From contig SFGO01000018.1 of assembly GCA_004556545.1 (NCBI GenBank), positions 1 through 35,064 of the forward strand: a stretch of 35,064 nucleotides of DNA. Direction: 5' to 3'. Below the pieces are notes generated by a model. The model searched no databases. It saw only the letters and a list, made by a program, of their open reading frames with translations, and was not told the DNA's origin. Source of the DNA: Clostridiales bacterium. Lineage in GTDB: Bacteria; Bacillota; Clostridia; Christensenellales; Aristaeellaceae. Made by a program: the position numbers and the translations under genes. Position 1 is the first letter of the stretch. Every line of letters starts with the position of its first letter. Shown in pieces: positions 6,482 through 17,910 of the stretch.

Positions 6482-9400
6482 ATGGTGCATGAGGTTCAAA
6501 TGGGGAAGCTGAGAAAGCGCATGAGCTTTTCCCGCATCGAAGAGATTCTGGACATGCCCGATCTCATCGAGGTGCAGAAAAACTCTTACAGGCGTTTCCT
6601 GGAGGTAGACCTCAAGGAAGTGCTGGACGACGTTTCACCAATTGTGGACTATACCGAAAACCTGTCGCTGGAGTTCGTGGACTATTCGCTGGACGAGCCT
6701 AAAAATTCGCTGGAGCGCTGCAAGGAAAGGGATATGACCTATGCGGCTCCTTTGAAGGTGTTCGTCCGCCTGAAAAACCGCGAGACCGGCGAAATCAAGG
6801 AATCCGATGTGTTCATGGGTGATTTTCCCCTCATGACCGAGCACGGTACCTTTATCATTAACGGCGCGGAGCGCGTTATCGTCAGCCAGCTGGTTCGCTC
6901 TCCCGGCGTTTATTACGAAGATCAGATTGACAAGACCGGCAAGCATCTGTTTGCTACCACCGTCATCCCGAACCGCGGCGCATGGCTGGAGTACGAGACC
7001 GACTCCAACGACGTGCTGTGGGTTCGTATTGACCGTGCCCGCAAGCTGCCCCTGACGCTGCTTCTGCGCGCCCTGGGCTACGGCACCGACGCGGAGATCA
7101 TCGACGCGCTGGGCGAGGACGAGCGCCTGATGGCGACCATTCAGCGCGGCGACAACGCCAAGAGCCGGGACGAAGGCCTGATCGAGATCTACAAGCGGCA
7201 GAAGCCGGGCGAGCCTCCGACCCGCGAGAGCGCCCAGAATCTGTTCAATTCTCTGTTCTTCGATCCCAAGCGCTATGACCTGATGCGCGTGGGCCGTTAC
7301 AAGTTCAACAAGAAGCTGTCCCTTGCCACCCGTATTCAGGAGCACGTGGCGGCGGAAGACATCGTCAACCCCGAAACCGGCGAGGTGATGGTGAACCGCG
7401 GCGACGTCATCAGCAAGGAAATGGCCCGCGATATTCAGAACGCAGGCATCAACAGCGCTTACATCGATATCGACGGACAGGCCCATAAGGTCGTCGGCAA
7501 CCATTTTGTGGACGCCAGCAAGTATCTGCCCTTCGACCCCAAGGAAGTGGGCATTCAGGAGAATGTTCTCTATCCGCTGTTCAAGGAGATCCTGGACGGC
7601 AACCCCAGGGAAGAAGACCTGCGCGACGCTCTGAAGGCTCATGTGCACGATCTGTGCCCCAAGCACATTCTGCCCGAGGATATCGTGGCTTCCGTCAGCT
7701 ACCTGCTGGGCCTGCCTTACGGCATCGGCTTCACCGATGATATCGACCATCTGGGCAACCGCCGCCTGCGCAGCGTGGGCGAGCTGCTGCAGAACCAGAT
7801 CCGCATCGGTCTGAGCCGTCTGGAGCGCGTGGTGCGCGAGCGCATGGCCATTCAGGACGCGGATGAAGTCCGCCCCGGCGAACTCATCAACATCCGTCCC
7901 GTCAGCGCCGCCATCAAGGAATTTTTCGGTTCTTCTCAGCTGAGCCAGTTCATGGACCAGCCCAACCCGCTGGCGGAACTGACCCACAAGCGCCGTCTGT
8001 CCGCTCTGGGCCCCGGCGGTCTGAACCGCGACCGCGCTTCCTTCGAAGTCCGCGACGTGCATTACAGCCACTACGCCCGCATCTGCCCCATTGAGACCCC
8101 TGAAGGACCCAACATCGGTCTGATCGGTTCTCTGGCGACCTACGCCCGCATCAACGAGTACGGCTTCATCGAAGCGCCCTACCGCTGGGTGGACAAGGAA
8201 CACGCCCGCGTGACGGACGACGTGGTCTACATGACCGCCGATGAAGAAGACTTCTATCTGGTGGCGCAGGCCAACGAGCCCCTGAACGAGGACGGCACCT
8301 TTGTCAACGACAACGTGGCCGTCCGCGACAAGGCTGAGATCATTCAGGTGCCCAAGAACAAGGTGGATCTGATCGACGTCAGCCCCCGTCAGGTGGTTTC
8401 CGTTTCTACCTCTATGATTCCCTTCCTGGAGAACGACGACGCCACCCGCGCCCTGATGGGCTGCAACATGCAGCGTCAGGCCGTGCCGCTGCTGGTGCCC
8501 GAAGCGCCCTTTGTCGGCACCGGTATGGAATACAAGGCGGCTCACGACAGCGGCGTTACCCTGCTGAGCAAGCAGAGCGGCGTCATCGAGAAGGTCTCCG
8601 GCAGCGAGATCGTCCTGCGCGACGAGAACCGCGAACGCCACACCTATCACCTGAGCAAGTTCGCCCGCTCCAACCAGGGCACCTGCATCAACCAGCGTCC
8701 CCGCGTCAAGGCCGGTCAGGTCATTGAAAAGGGCGACCTGCTGGCGGACGGCCCCTCTACCGAAAACGGCGAAATCGGTCTGGGCCGCAACATGCTCATC
8801 GGCTTCATGACCTGGGAAGGCTACAACTACGAGGACGCCGTTCTGATCAGCGAAAAGCTGGTGAAGGACGACATCTACACCTCCATTCATATTGAAGAGT
8901 TCGAGTCCGAGGCCCGCGAGACCAAGCTGGGGCCGGAAGAAATCACCCGCGACATCCCCAATATCGGCGACGACGCGGTGAAGGATCTGGACGAGGACGG
9001 CATCATCCGCATCGGTGCGGAAGTCCACGCCGGCGATATTCTGGTCGGTAAGGTAACGCCCAAGGGCGAGACCGACCTGACCGCGGAAGAACGCCTGCTG
9101 CGCGCCATCTTCGGCGAAAAGGCCCGGGAAGTCCGCGATACCTCTCTGCGTGTGCCCCATGGCGAGGGCGGCATCGTGGTGGACGTGAAGATCTTCACCC
9201 GGGAGAACAAGGACGAACTGAGCCCCGGCGTGAACATGATGGTTCGCGTTTACATTGCCCAGAAGCGTAAGATCAGCGTGGGCGACAAGATGTCCGGCCG
9301 TCACGGCAACAAGGGCGTTGTGTCCCGCATCCTGCGCGAAGAGGATATGCCCTTCCTGCCCGACGGCACCCCCCTGCAGATCGTGCTGAATCCGCTGGGC

Positions 9401-10255
9401 GTGCCTTCCCGTATGAACATCGGCCAGGTGCTGGAAGTGCACTTGGGCATGGCCTGCAAGGCGCTGGGCTGGCATGTGGCCACCCCCGTTTTCGACGGCG
9501 CGACCATGGACGATATCGAAGTGCTGCTGGAAAAGGCCAGCGAGGTTCCGGGCTACGGCTTCCTGCGGCCCGTGGACGGCTCCAAGCCCAACGGCAAGAT
9601 TCAGCTGTATGACGGCCGCACCGGCGATCCCTTTGAAAACCCCGTTACCGTTGGTATCATGTACTTCCTGAAGCTGCACCATCTGGTAGACGATAAGATG
9701 CACGCCCGCTCCGTCGGTCCGTACTCCCTCGTTACCCAGCAGCCGCTGGGCGGCAAGGCTCAGTTCGGCGGTCAGCGCTTCGGCGAGATGGAAGTCTGGG
9801 CACTGGAAGCCTACGGCGCCGCCAATACCCTGCAGGAGATCCTGACCGTGAAGAGCGACGACATCGTAGGCCGTGTCAAGACCTACGAAGCCATCGTCAA
9901 GGGCACCAACATCCCCGCTCCCGGCGTGCCGGAAAGCTTCAAGGTTCTCATCAAGGAGCTGCAGTCTCTGGCGCTGGATATTCGCGTACTGGATGCCAAT
10001 AAAGAAGAAATCATCATCCGCGAGCTGGATGACGACGATCTGGACGAGCCGACCAATTCCCACTTTGACGAGGAAGGCGAAGAAGAGGAAGAGGAGAACG
10101 CCGCCGAAGAGACTGCCGCCGAAGCCGCTGACGAGGACGTGGATCTGGACTTCAATCTGGACGACGATCTGGATGATTTTGATATGGATCTGGGCGACGA
10201 CCTGGCGGGCGTGGATCTGGACGATTCCGACAACGTCCCCGACGATAACGAATAA
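6482..10255 (+). CDS. rpoB: DNA-directed RNA polymerase beta subunit
   Basis: About 1257 residues, catalytic beta subunit of RNA polymerase. The rifampicin-binding cluster GSSQLSQFMDQPNPL...HKRRLSALGPGG is intact, with the usual Asp, His, Arg and Ser residues, so no classical resistance change is seen. Other marks are ICPIETPEGPNIGLI, GDKMSGRHGNKG and the C-terminal switch region QPLGGKAQFGGQRFGEMEVWALE. I chose ATG 6482: its N-terminus (MVHEVQMGKLRKRMSFSRIEE) aligns in length with other Bacillota beta subunits, and AGGGG lies 11 bases upstream. GTG 6470 and ATG 6473 overlap or abut that site. The last ~63 residues are an unusual Asp/Glu tail with no Lys or Arg, beyond the normal end. rpoC follows after 36 bases. 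No rplJL is upstream. Confidence 0.98.
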   Translation: MVHEVQMGKLRKRMSFSRIEEILDMPDLIEVQKNSYRRFLEVDLKEVLDDVSPIVDYTENLSLEFVDYSLDEPKNSLERCKERDMTYAAPLKVFVRLKNRETGEIKESDVFMGDFPLMTEHGTFIINGAERVIVSQLVRSPGVYYEDQIDKTGKHLFATTVIPNRGAWLEYETDSNDVLWVRIDRARKLPLTLLLRALGYGTDAEIIDALGEDERLMATIQRGDNAKSRDEGLIEIYKRQKPGEPPTRESAQNLFNSLFFDPKRYDLMRVGRYKFNKKLSLATRIQEHVAAEDIVNPETGEVMVNRGDVISKEMARDIQNAGINSAYIDIDGQAHKVVGNHFVDASKYLPFDPKEVGIQENVLYPLFKEILDGNPREEDLRDALKAHVHDLCPKHILPEDIVASVSYLLGLPYGIGFTDDIDHLGNRRLRSVGELLQNQIRIGLSRLERVVRERMAIQDADEVRPGELINIRPVSAAIKEFFGSSQLSQFMDQPNPLAELTHKRRLSALGPGGLNRDRASFEVRDVHYSHYARICPIETPEGPNIGLIGSLATYARINEYGFIEAPYRWVDKEHARVTDDVVYMTADEEDFYLVAQANEPLNEDGTFVNDNVAVRDKAEIIQVPKNKVDLIDVSPRQVVSVSTSMIPFLENDDATRALMGCNMQRQAVPLLVPEAPFVGTGMEYKAAHDSGVTLLSKQSGVIEKVSGSEIVLRDENRERHTYHLSKFARSNQGTCINQRPRVKAGQVIEKGDLLADGPSTENGEIGLGRNMLIGFMTWEGYNYEDAVLISEKLVKDDIYTSIHIEEFESEARETKLGPEEITRDIPNIGDDAVKDLDEDGIIRIGAEVHAGDILVGKVTPKGETDLTAEERLLRAIFGEKAREVRDTSLRVPHGEGGIVVDVKIFTRENKDELSPGVNMMVRVYIAQKRKISVGDKMSGRHGNKGVVSRILREEDMPFLPDGTPLQIVLNPLGVPSRMNIGQVLEVHLGMACKALGWHVATPVFDGATMDDIEVLLEKASEVPGYGFLRPVDGSKPNGKIQLYDGRTGDPFENPVTVGIMYFLKLHHLVDDKMHARSVGPYSLVTQQPLGGKAQFGGQRFGEMEVWALEAYGAANTLQEILTVKSDDIVGRVKTYEAIVKGTNIPAPGVPESFKVLIKELQSLALDIRVLDANKEEIIIRELDDDDLDEPTNSHFDEEGEEEEEENAAEETAAEAADEDVDLDFNLDDDLDDFDMDLGDDLAGVDLDDSDNVPDDNE

Positions 10256-10291
10256 TCCCTATTGCCATAAACCGAAAGGGAGTGCCGCGTT

Positions 10292-13855
<3,564 letters not shown>

Positions 13856-13856
13856 G

Positions 13857-13910
13857 CAGGCAGAGGCAGTGCCCCTGCACCCCGGACTGCGCGGCCCAGC
13901 CGCGCAGGGC
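13857..13910. repeat. Non-coding hairpin sequence related to the 2728-2748 element
   Basis: Directly after the rpoC stop, GAGGCAGTGCC and CCTGCACC occur in the same order and near-same spacing as at 2733-2752. A perfect hairpin CTGCGCGGC-CCA-GCCGCGCAG follows (13887-13907). The remaining bases to 14017 are GC-rich, contain a short CCGCCG/CGGCGG palindrome and no gene. It looks like another copy or partial copy of a dispersed non-coding repeat. Confidence 0.45.
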
Positions 13911-14017
13911 GTCTGGGGCAAGCAGTTGGCGGGGGAATACCGCCGCTCGGCGGAAGGCCTCGCGGCTCGCGGGTCTGGCATGGTTCCCTGTGCCGGTCGA
14001 AAAAACATTCATATCAA

Positions 14018-14053
14018 AAACAGCCAGCGTGAACGAAAACACGCTGGCTGTTT
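14018..14053. terminator. Bidirectional terminator between rpoC and PepSY-like gene
   Basis: A 14-bp stem, AAACAGCCAGCGTG with CACGCTGGCTGTTT, and an 8-nt loop. On the minus strand a T run follows, ending the 14070-14897 gene; on the plus strand it is the only good terminator after rpoC, about 160 bases past the stop. Confidence 0.85.
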
Positions 14054-14069
14054 GCTATAGGTGGGGGAG

Positions 14070-14897
14070 TCAACCATTAGTTTGATATTCCTGTAATTCC
14101 ATTTGGAGGATCTCGCCGGTTTCGGCATTGAGAATGACATAGTAAGTATCGCTGCGTTCCTCTTTTTTGACGTGAACCAGCACTTCCCAGACCGGAGTGG
14201 GGGAGCTGTCGGCGGCAGTTGAGCCCATCGCATTGAAAAACGGCTGATCTGTCGAAAGAATGGTTTGCGAATCTTTTTCCAGCTGGCCGGCAACGGCGCT
14301 TCGGGCCAGAACGGAGGCGTTTACATAGGAAATAGCGACTCCGTAATCGATACTTTCCGGCTGCGTGGTATCCAAAAAACCGTACAGCTTCAACGGCTCG
14401 GCGCGGAGGGCCAGATAGGCTTCCGAGCGGTTGAGCAAGAGCGTAAAAATCCCCTTCTGCTCATTTTCGTCGCTACGCATCAGAGCAACAAGATCGTAAA
14501 AACGTCCGCTGAGAAGAAGCCTGCTGAAGGTTTCCGTCCCGTCGCAGAGAGGATCCTGTTCTTCCATCGGGACATCTGTCCAGCCAGGATCCCACTCAGT
14601 CAGCTTCGGGAAGCGCCACTCCTGATTCCAGTACTGCCGGATAACACCCGCATCGTCGAAACGGAGCATCAGCGCGCCGTGCTGCTCATTGGCCGGGACG
14701 TTGATCTGATAATCTTCGCCGATTTGTTTGACCTTCATGTCGACCTCTGAAACGTTTTCATCCACAAAGGGGTTGGAGAAGAAGCACAGGGCTAATTGAC
14801 GGGCAGTCGTTTCATCGTCTATGAGAATGACGTTCTCGCCCAGCGCAAAGGCGGGCAGAAAAAGAAGCAGGAGCAGGCAGCAGAAAAGTTTACGCAT
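14070..14897 (-). CDS. Exported protein with PepSY-like C-terminus
   Basis: A 275-residue protein. The signal peptide MRKLFCCLLLLLFLPAFALG occupies residues 1-20. The rest is soluble and I do not recognise a full-length family. The C-terminal ~40 residues have the form VWEVLVHV...YYVILNAETGEILQMELQ, which resembles the end of PepSY-type domains, often found on secreted protease inhibitors or wall-associated proteins. The start at 14897 has AGGAGG seven bases upstream; a longer frame exists but would precede the signal peptide with a poor site. It is flanked by terminators on both sides and so probably a single-gene unit. The PepSY link is tentative. Confidence 0.75.
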   Translation of the reverse strand: MRKLFCCLLLLLFLPAFALGENVILIDDETTARQLALCFFSNPFVDENVSEVDMKVKQIGEDYQINVPANEQHGALMLRFDDAGVIRQYWNQEWRFPKLTEWDPGWTDVPMEEQDPLCDGTETFSRLLLSGRFYDLVALMRSDENEQKGIFTLLLNRSEAYLALRAEPLKLYGFLDTTQPESIDYGVAISYVNASVLARSAVAGQLEKDSQTILSTDQPFFNAMGSTAADSSPTPVWEVLVHVKKEERSDTYYVILNAETGEILQMELQEYQTNG

Positions 14898-14971
14898 CAG
14901 GAAACCTCCTTCAATCCAAAAGAATCTGTTCATCTAACGACAGAAGGCGCGGTTTTCTTCCAGAAACATGC

Positions 14972-15005
14972 AAAAAACATCCCCGGCGAATTCCCGCCGG
15001 GGATG
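14972..15005 (-). terminator. Terminator of the coiled-coil membrane protein gene
   Basis: Minus strand: CATCCCCGGCG pairs with CGCCGGGGATG, followed directly by six T (14972-14977). It lies 23 bases after the stop at 15029. Confidence 0.9.
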
Positions 15006-15028
15006 CAATGTCTTTGTTTGAAAGCGAA

Positions 15029-15583
15029 TTACGGATTGGTCTTCTTGGCTTCGTCCAGCTTTTTGGTCAGCTCGTCGATCTGAGCCTGCAGCACGGCGGC
15101 CTCGTCCTCGGCGGCTTTGGCGGCGGCGGCCGCTTCTTCCTTGGCCTTGGTCAGAGCGTCGTCTCCGGCGGCCTTCACGGCAGCGGCGTTATCTTCCGCT
15201 TCCTTCTTGGCGGCTTCCAGATCAGCGGCGGCCTGCTTAGCGGCTTCTTCCGCGTCCGCCAGCGCCTTTTCCAGAGAAGCCTTCACTTCTTCCAGCTCGG
15301 CCAGAGCAGTCTCGTTTTCCTTGGTCAGAGCTTCCACCTGCGCTTCGGCTTCGGTCAGCTTGGTCTGCAGCTCTTCCAGAGAAGCGGCCTTTTCATCCAC
15401 GTCCGCCTGCAGGGTCTCGGTCTGTTCGGTCAGTTCCTTCACCTGAGCGGAAAAGGCGGCGCTGTCATTCAGCGCGTTGTTCTTTCCAACGAAGCCGATA
15501 ATTGCCGCGATGATCGCGATCACCAGCAGAATGGCCAGTACGTTTACCAGGGTGTTTTTTTTCTCGGTCTTGGTCTGGGTCAT
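15029..15583 (-). CDS. Single-span membrane protein with long alanine/glutamate coiled coil
   Basis: A 184-residue protein. A short polar N-terminus (MTQTKTEKKN) is followed by one transmembrane helix at about 11-32 (LVNVLAILLVIAIIAAIIGFVG). Residues ~40-180 are a continuous heptad-like coiled coil rich in Ala, Glu and Lys, with runs such as AEEAAKQAAADLEAAKKEAE. The topology suggests an anchored rod on the outside or inside of the membrane. No catalytic motif and no specific family is visible; low-complexity sequence makes homology unreliable. The ATG at 15583 has AGGAGG upstream. It follows uvrB by 74 bases but has its own promoter and terminator. Confidence 0.8.
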   Translation of the reverse strand: MTQTKTEKKNTLVNVLAILLVIAIIAAIIGFVGKNNALNDSAAFSAQVKELTEQTETLQADVDEKAASLEELQTKLTEAEAQVEALTKENETALAELEEVKASLEKALADAEEAAKQAAADLEAAKKEAEDNAAAVKAAGDDALTKAKEEAAAAAKAAEDEAAVLQAQIDELTKKLDEAKKTNP

Positions 15584-15620
15584 GGAAAAGCCTCCTATTC
15601 GATTTGGGGAATTTTTCACC

Positions 15621-15649
15621 ATTATAGCATAAAACATTCCCAAAAGAAA
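15621..15649 (-). promoter_or_regulatory. Extended -10 promoter for coiled-coil protein gene
   Basis: Minus strand: TGC-TATAAT (-10 at 15621-15626) with a weak TTTCTT about 17 bases upstream. It lies between the uvrB stop and the ATG at 15583. Confidence 0.6.
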
Positions 15650-15657
15650 GGAATTTG

Positions 15658-17670
15658 TCAGATTCTCTTTTTTCTCCGCCGGCGAACTTGGGGCTTCTGA
15701 ATCTGCTGTTCCTTTCCGCCCTCGCCCTTCAGCTCGAAAAGCTGGTCGCGCAGCTTGGCGGCCTTCTCGAAATCCAGCGCCTTGGCGGCGGAAAGCATCT
15801 GATCCTCCACCGACTTCATCAGGGCCTGCAGCTCTTCCTCGCTCATGGAATCCGGCGCGCCCGCCTTCATATCGTCGGTAATGCGCAGAAGGGCCTGCAC
15901 GGTGCTCTGGACGCTCTTGGGCGTGATGCTGTGCAGCTCGTTGTAGGCCTGCTGCAGGGCCCGGCGGCGGTTGGTTTCGTTCATGGCCTTTTCCATGCTT
16001 TCGGTCAGGATGTCGCCGTAGAGAATCACCCGGCCGTCCACGTTGCGGGCGGCGCGGCCGATGGTCTGGATCAGGCTGGTCTGGCTGCGCAGGAAGCCCT
16101 CCTTGTCCGCGTCCATGATGGCCACCAGACTGACCTCCGGCATGTCCAGTCCCTCGCGCAGCAGGTTGATGCCCACCAGCACGTCGTATTCGCCCAGCCG
16201 CAGGTCGCGGATCAATTTGGTGCGCTCCATGGTCTGAATATCGCTGTGCAGGTAGCGCACCCGAATTCCCAGATTTTTCAGGTATTCGGTCAGGCTTTCC
16301 GCCATGCGCTTGGTCAGCGTGGTCACCAGCACCCGCTCGCCTTTTTCGATGGTCTTGTGGATCTCGCCCACCAGATCGTCCACCTGACCGGTGGCGGGAC
16401 GCAGCAGGATCAGCGGATCCAGCAGGCCCGTAGGGCGGATGATCTGCTCCACCGTGTTTTCGCTGAGGGAAAGCTCATATTCGCCGGGCGTGGCGCTGAC
16501 GTAAATGACCTGATTCAGCCGCTGGGTGAATTCATCGAACACCAAAGGCCGGTTGTCGTAGGCAGAGGGCAGACGGAAGCCGTAGTCCACCAGACTTTTT
16601 TTGCGCATGTGGTCGCCGTTGTACATAGCCCGCACCTGCGGCAGCGTCACGTGGCTTTCGTCGATGATCATCAGGTAGTCCTTGGGGAAGTAGTCCAGCA
16701 GGCAGTAGGGCGCGTCCCCGGGCTTGCGGCCGTCGAAGTAGCGGCTGTAGTTCTCGATGCCCTGACAGTAGCCGATCTGCCGCATCATTTCCAGATCGTA
16801 GTTGGTGCGCTGCTTCAGCCGCAGCGCGTAGAGGGGCTGGTTTTCGTCTTCCAGCTCCCTGACCCGCGCCGCCAGGTCGTTTTCGATGCAGCCGAGATTT
16901 TGCAGCATCTTTTCCTTGTCCATCGCATAATGAGTGGCAGGGAAGACGGCGGCGTGTTCCAGCGTACTGATGGCGTTGCCGCTGACCGCGTCGATCTCCC
17001 GGATACGCTCGATCTCATCACCGAAAAATTCGATGCGCAGAGCGTGCTCCCGCTCGCTGGCGGGGATGATTTCCAGCACGTCTCCCTTGACACGGAAGCT
17101 GCCGCGGGAAAAATCCATATCGTTGCGCTCGTACTGAATGTCCACCAGCCGGGCGATGAGCTGATTCCGGCTCAGCTGCATGCCGGGGCGCATGCTGACC
17201 ATCATGCCCTCGTATTCGCTGGGGTCGCCCATGGAATAAATGCAGCTGACGCTGGCGACGATAATCACGTCCTTGCGTTCACGCACCGCGGCGGTAGCGC
17301 TGTGGCGCAGGCGGTCGATCTCTTCATTGATGGAGGCGTCCTTCTCAATGTAGGTGTCGCTGGCGGCGATATAGGCCTCGGGCTGATAGTAATCGTAGTA
17401 GGACACGAAATACTCCACCGCGCTGTCCGGGAAGAAGGCCCGAAGCTCGCTGCAAAGCTGCGCGGCCAGCGTCTTGTTGTGGGCCAGCACCAGCGTGGGC
17501 TTCTGCACCCGCTCGATCACGGAAGCCATGGTGAAGGTTTTGCCGCTGCCGGTCACGCCCAGCAGCACCTGATTTTTTTTGCCCTCCAGCACGCCCCGGG
17601 CCAGACTGTCAATGGCGGCAGGCTGATCGCCGGCGGCGGGGTAGGGCGCTTTCAAGACAAATCGATCCAT
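15658..17670 (-). CDS. uvrB: Excinuclease ABC subunit B
   Basis: 670 residues, the damage-verifying helicase-like subunit of nucleotide excision repair, which works with UvrA and UvrC. The Walker A motif GVTGSGKT is at residues 38-45. The beta-hairpin that clamps DNA is present as YYDYYQPEAYIAASDTYIEKD. Helicase motifs include DESHVTLPQ, YVSATPGEYE and IGRAARN, and the C-terminal UVR domain (EKAAKLRDQLFEL, about 640-653) binds UvrC. I chose ATG 17670 (MDRFVLKAPYPAAGDQP), which matches family starts and has AAAGGA upstream. uvrA and uvrC are not in the window. Its gene is divergent from murA. Confidence 0.96.
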   Translation of the reverse strand: MDRFVLKAPYPAAGDQPAAIDSLARGVLEGKKNQVLLGVTGSGKTFTMASVIERVQKPTLVLAHNKTLAAQLCSELRAFFPDSAVEYFVSYYDYYQPEAYIAASDTYIEKDASINEEIDRLRHSATAAVRERKDVIIVASVSCIYSMGDPSEYEGMMVSMRPGMQLSRNQLIARLVDIQYERNDMDFSRGSFRVKGDVLEIIPASEREHALRIEFFGDEIERIREIDAVSGNAISTLEHAAVFPATHYAMDKEKMLQNLGCIENDLAARVRELEDENQPLYALRLKQRTNYDLEMMRQIGYCQGIENYSRYFDGRKPGDAPYCLLDYFPKDYLMIIDESHVTLPQVRAMYNGDHMRKKSLVDYGFRLPSAYDNRPLVFDEFTQRLNQVIYVSATPGEYELSLSENTVEQIIRPTGLLDPLILLRPATGQVDDLVGEIHKTIEKGERVLVTTLTKRMAESLTEYLKNLGIRVRYLHSDIQTMERTKLIRDLRLGEYDVLVGINLLREGLDMPEVSLVAIMDADKEGFLRSQTSLIQTIGRAARNVDGRVILYGDILTESMEKAMNETNRRRALQQAYNELHSITPKSVQSTVQALLRITDDMKAGAPDSMSEEELQALMKSVEDQMLSAAKALDFEKAAKLRDQLFELKGEGGKEQQIQKPQVRRRRKKRI

Positions 17671-17701
17671 CCAAACATGATCCTTTCCAAAAACTGGTTG
17701 T

Positions 17702-17730
17702 ATTATAGCACGCTTTCCCGTTTCGGAAAA
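17702..17730 (-). promoter_or_regulatory. Extended -10 promoter for uvrB
   Basis: Minus strand: TGC-TATAAT (-10 at 17702-17707) with a weak TTTTCC at the -35 position, 17 bases upstream. It is ~32 bases before the uvrB ATG, leaving a very short leader. No LexA-like box was obvious. Confidence 0.6.
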
Positions 17731-17910
17731 GGACGGATGAGACAAATGCCGCCAGCGAAGAAACGGCGCTGCAGGCCCAAACGGACGCTATGCTGACAAA
17801 CCCTGCCGTGGAAGGGCTGAAAGGCGCTTTTGACGGAGGCTGAAAAACCTTTCCACCCCTCATGCTGCTTTTGCACCGGGGTCAAAATGACCGCGACAGG
17901 AGGGATGAAC

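Noticed and set aside
7900..8060. Rifampicin-resistance changes in RpoB
   Set aside because: The resistance-determining cluster reads like sensitive enzymes, with the usual Asp, His, Arg and Ser residues in place.
6635..10063. A 1142-residue open frame on the minus strand opposite rpoB
   Set aside because: It is antisense to an unmistakable rpoB, has the His/Val/Asp/Gly/Gln-rich composition of reverse-frame shadows in GC-rich DNA and no ribosome site or known domain.
15655..17796. A 713-residue plus-strand frame opposite uvrB
   Set aside because: Antisense shadow of uvrB, with no recognisable domain or start site.
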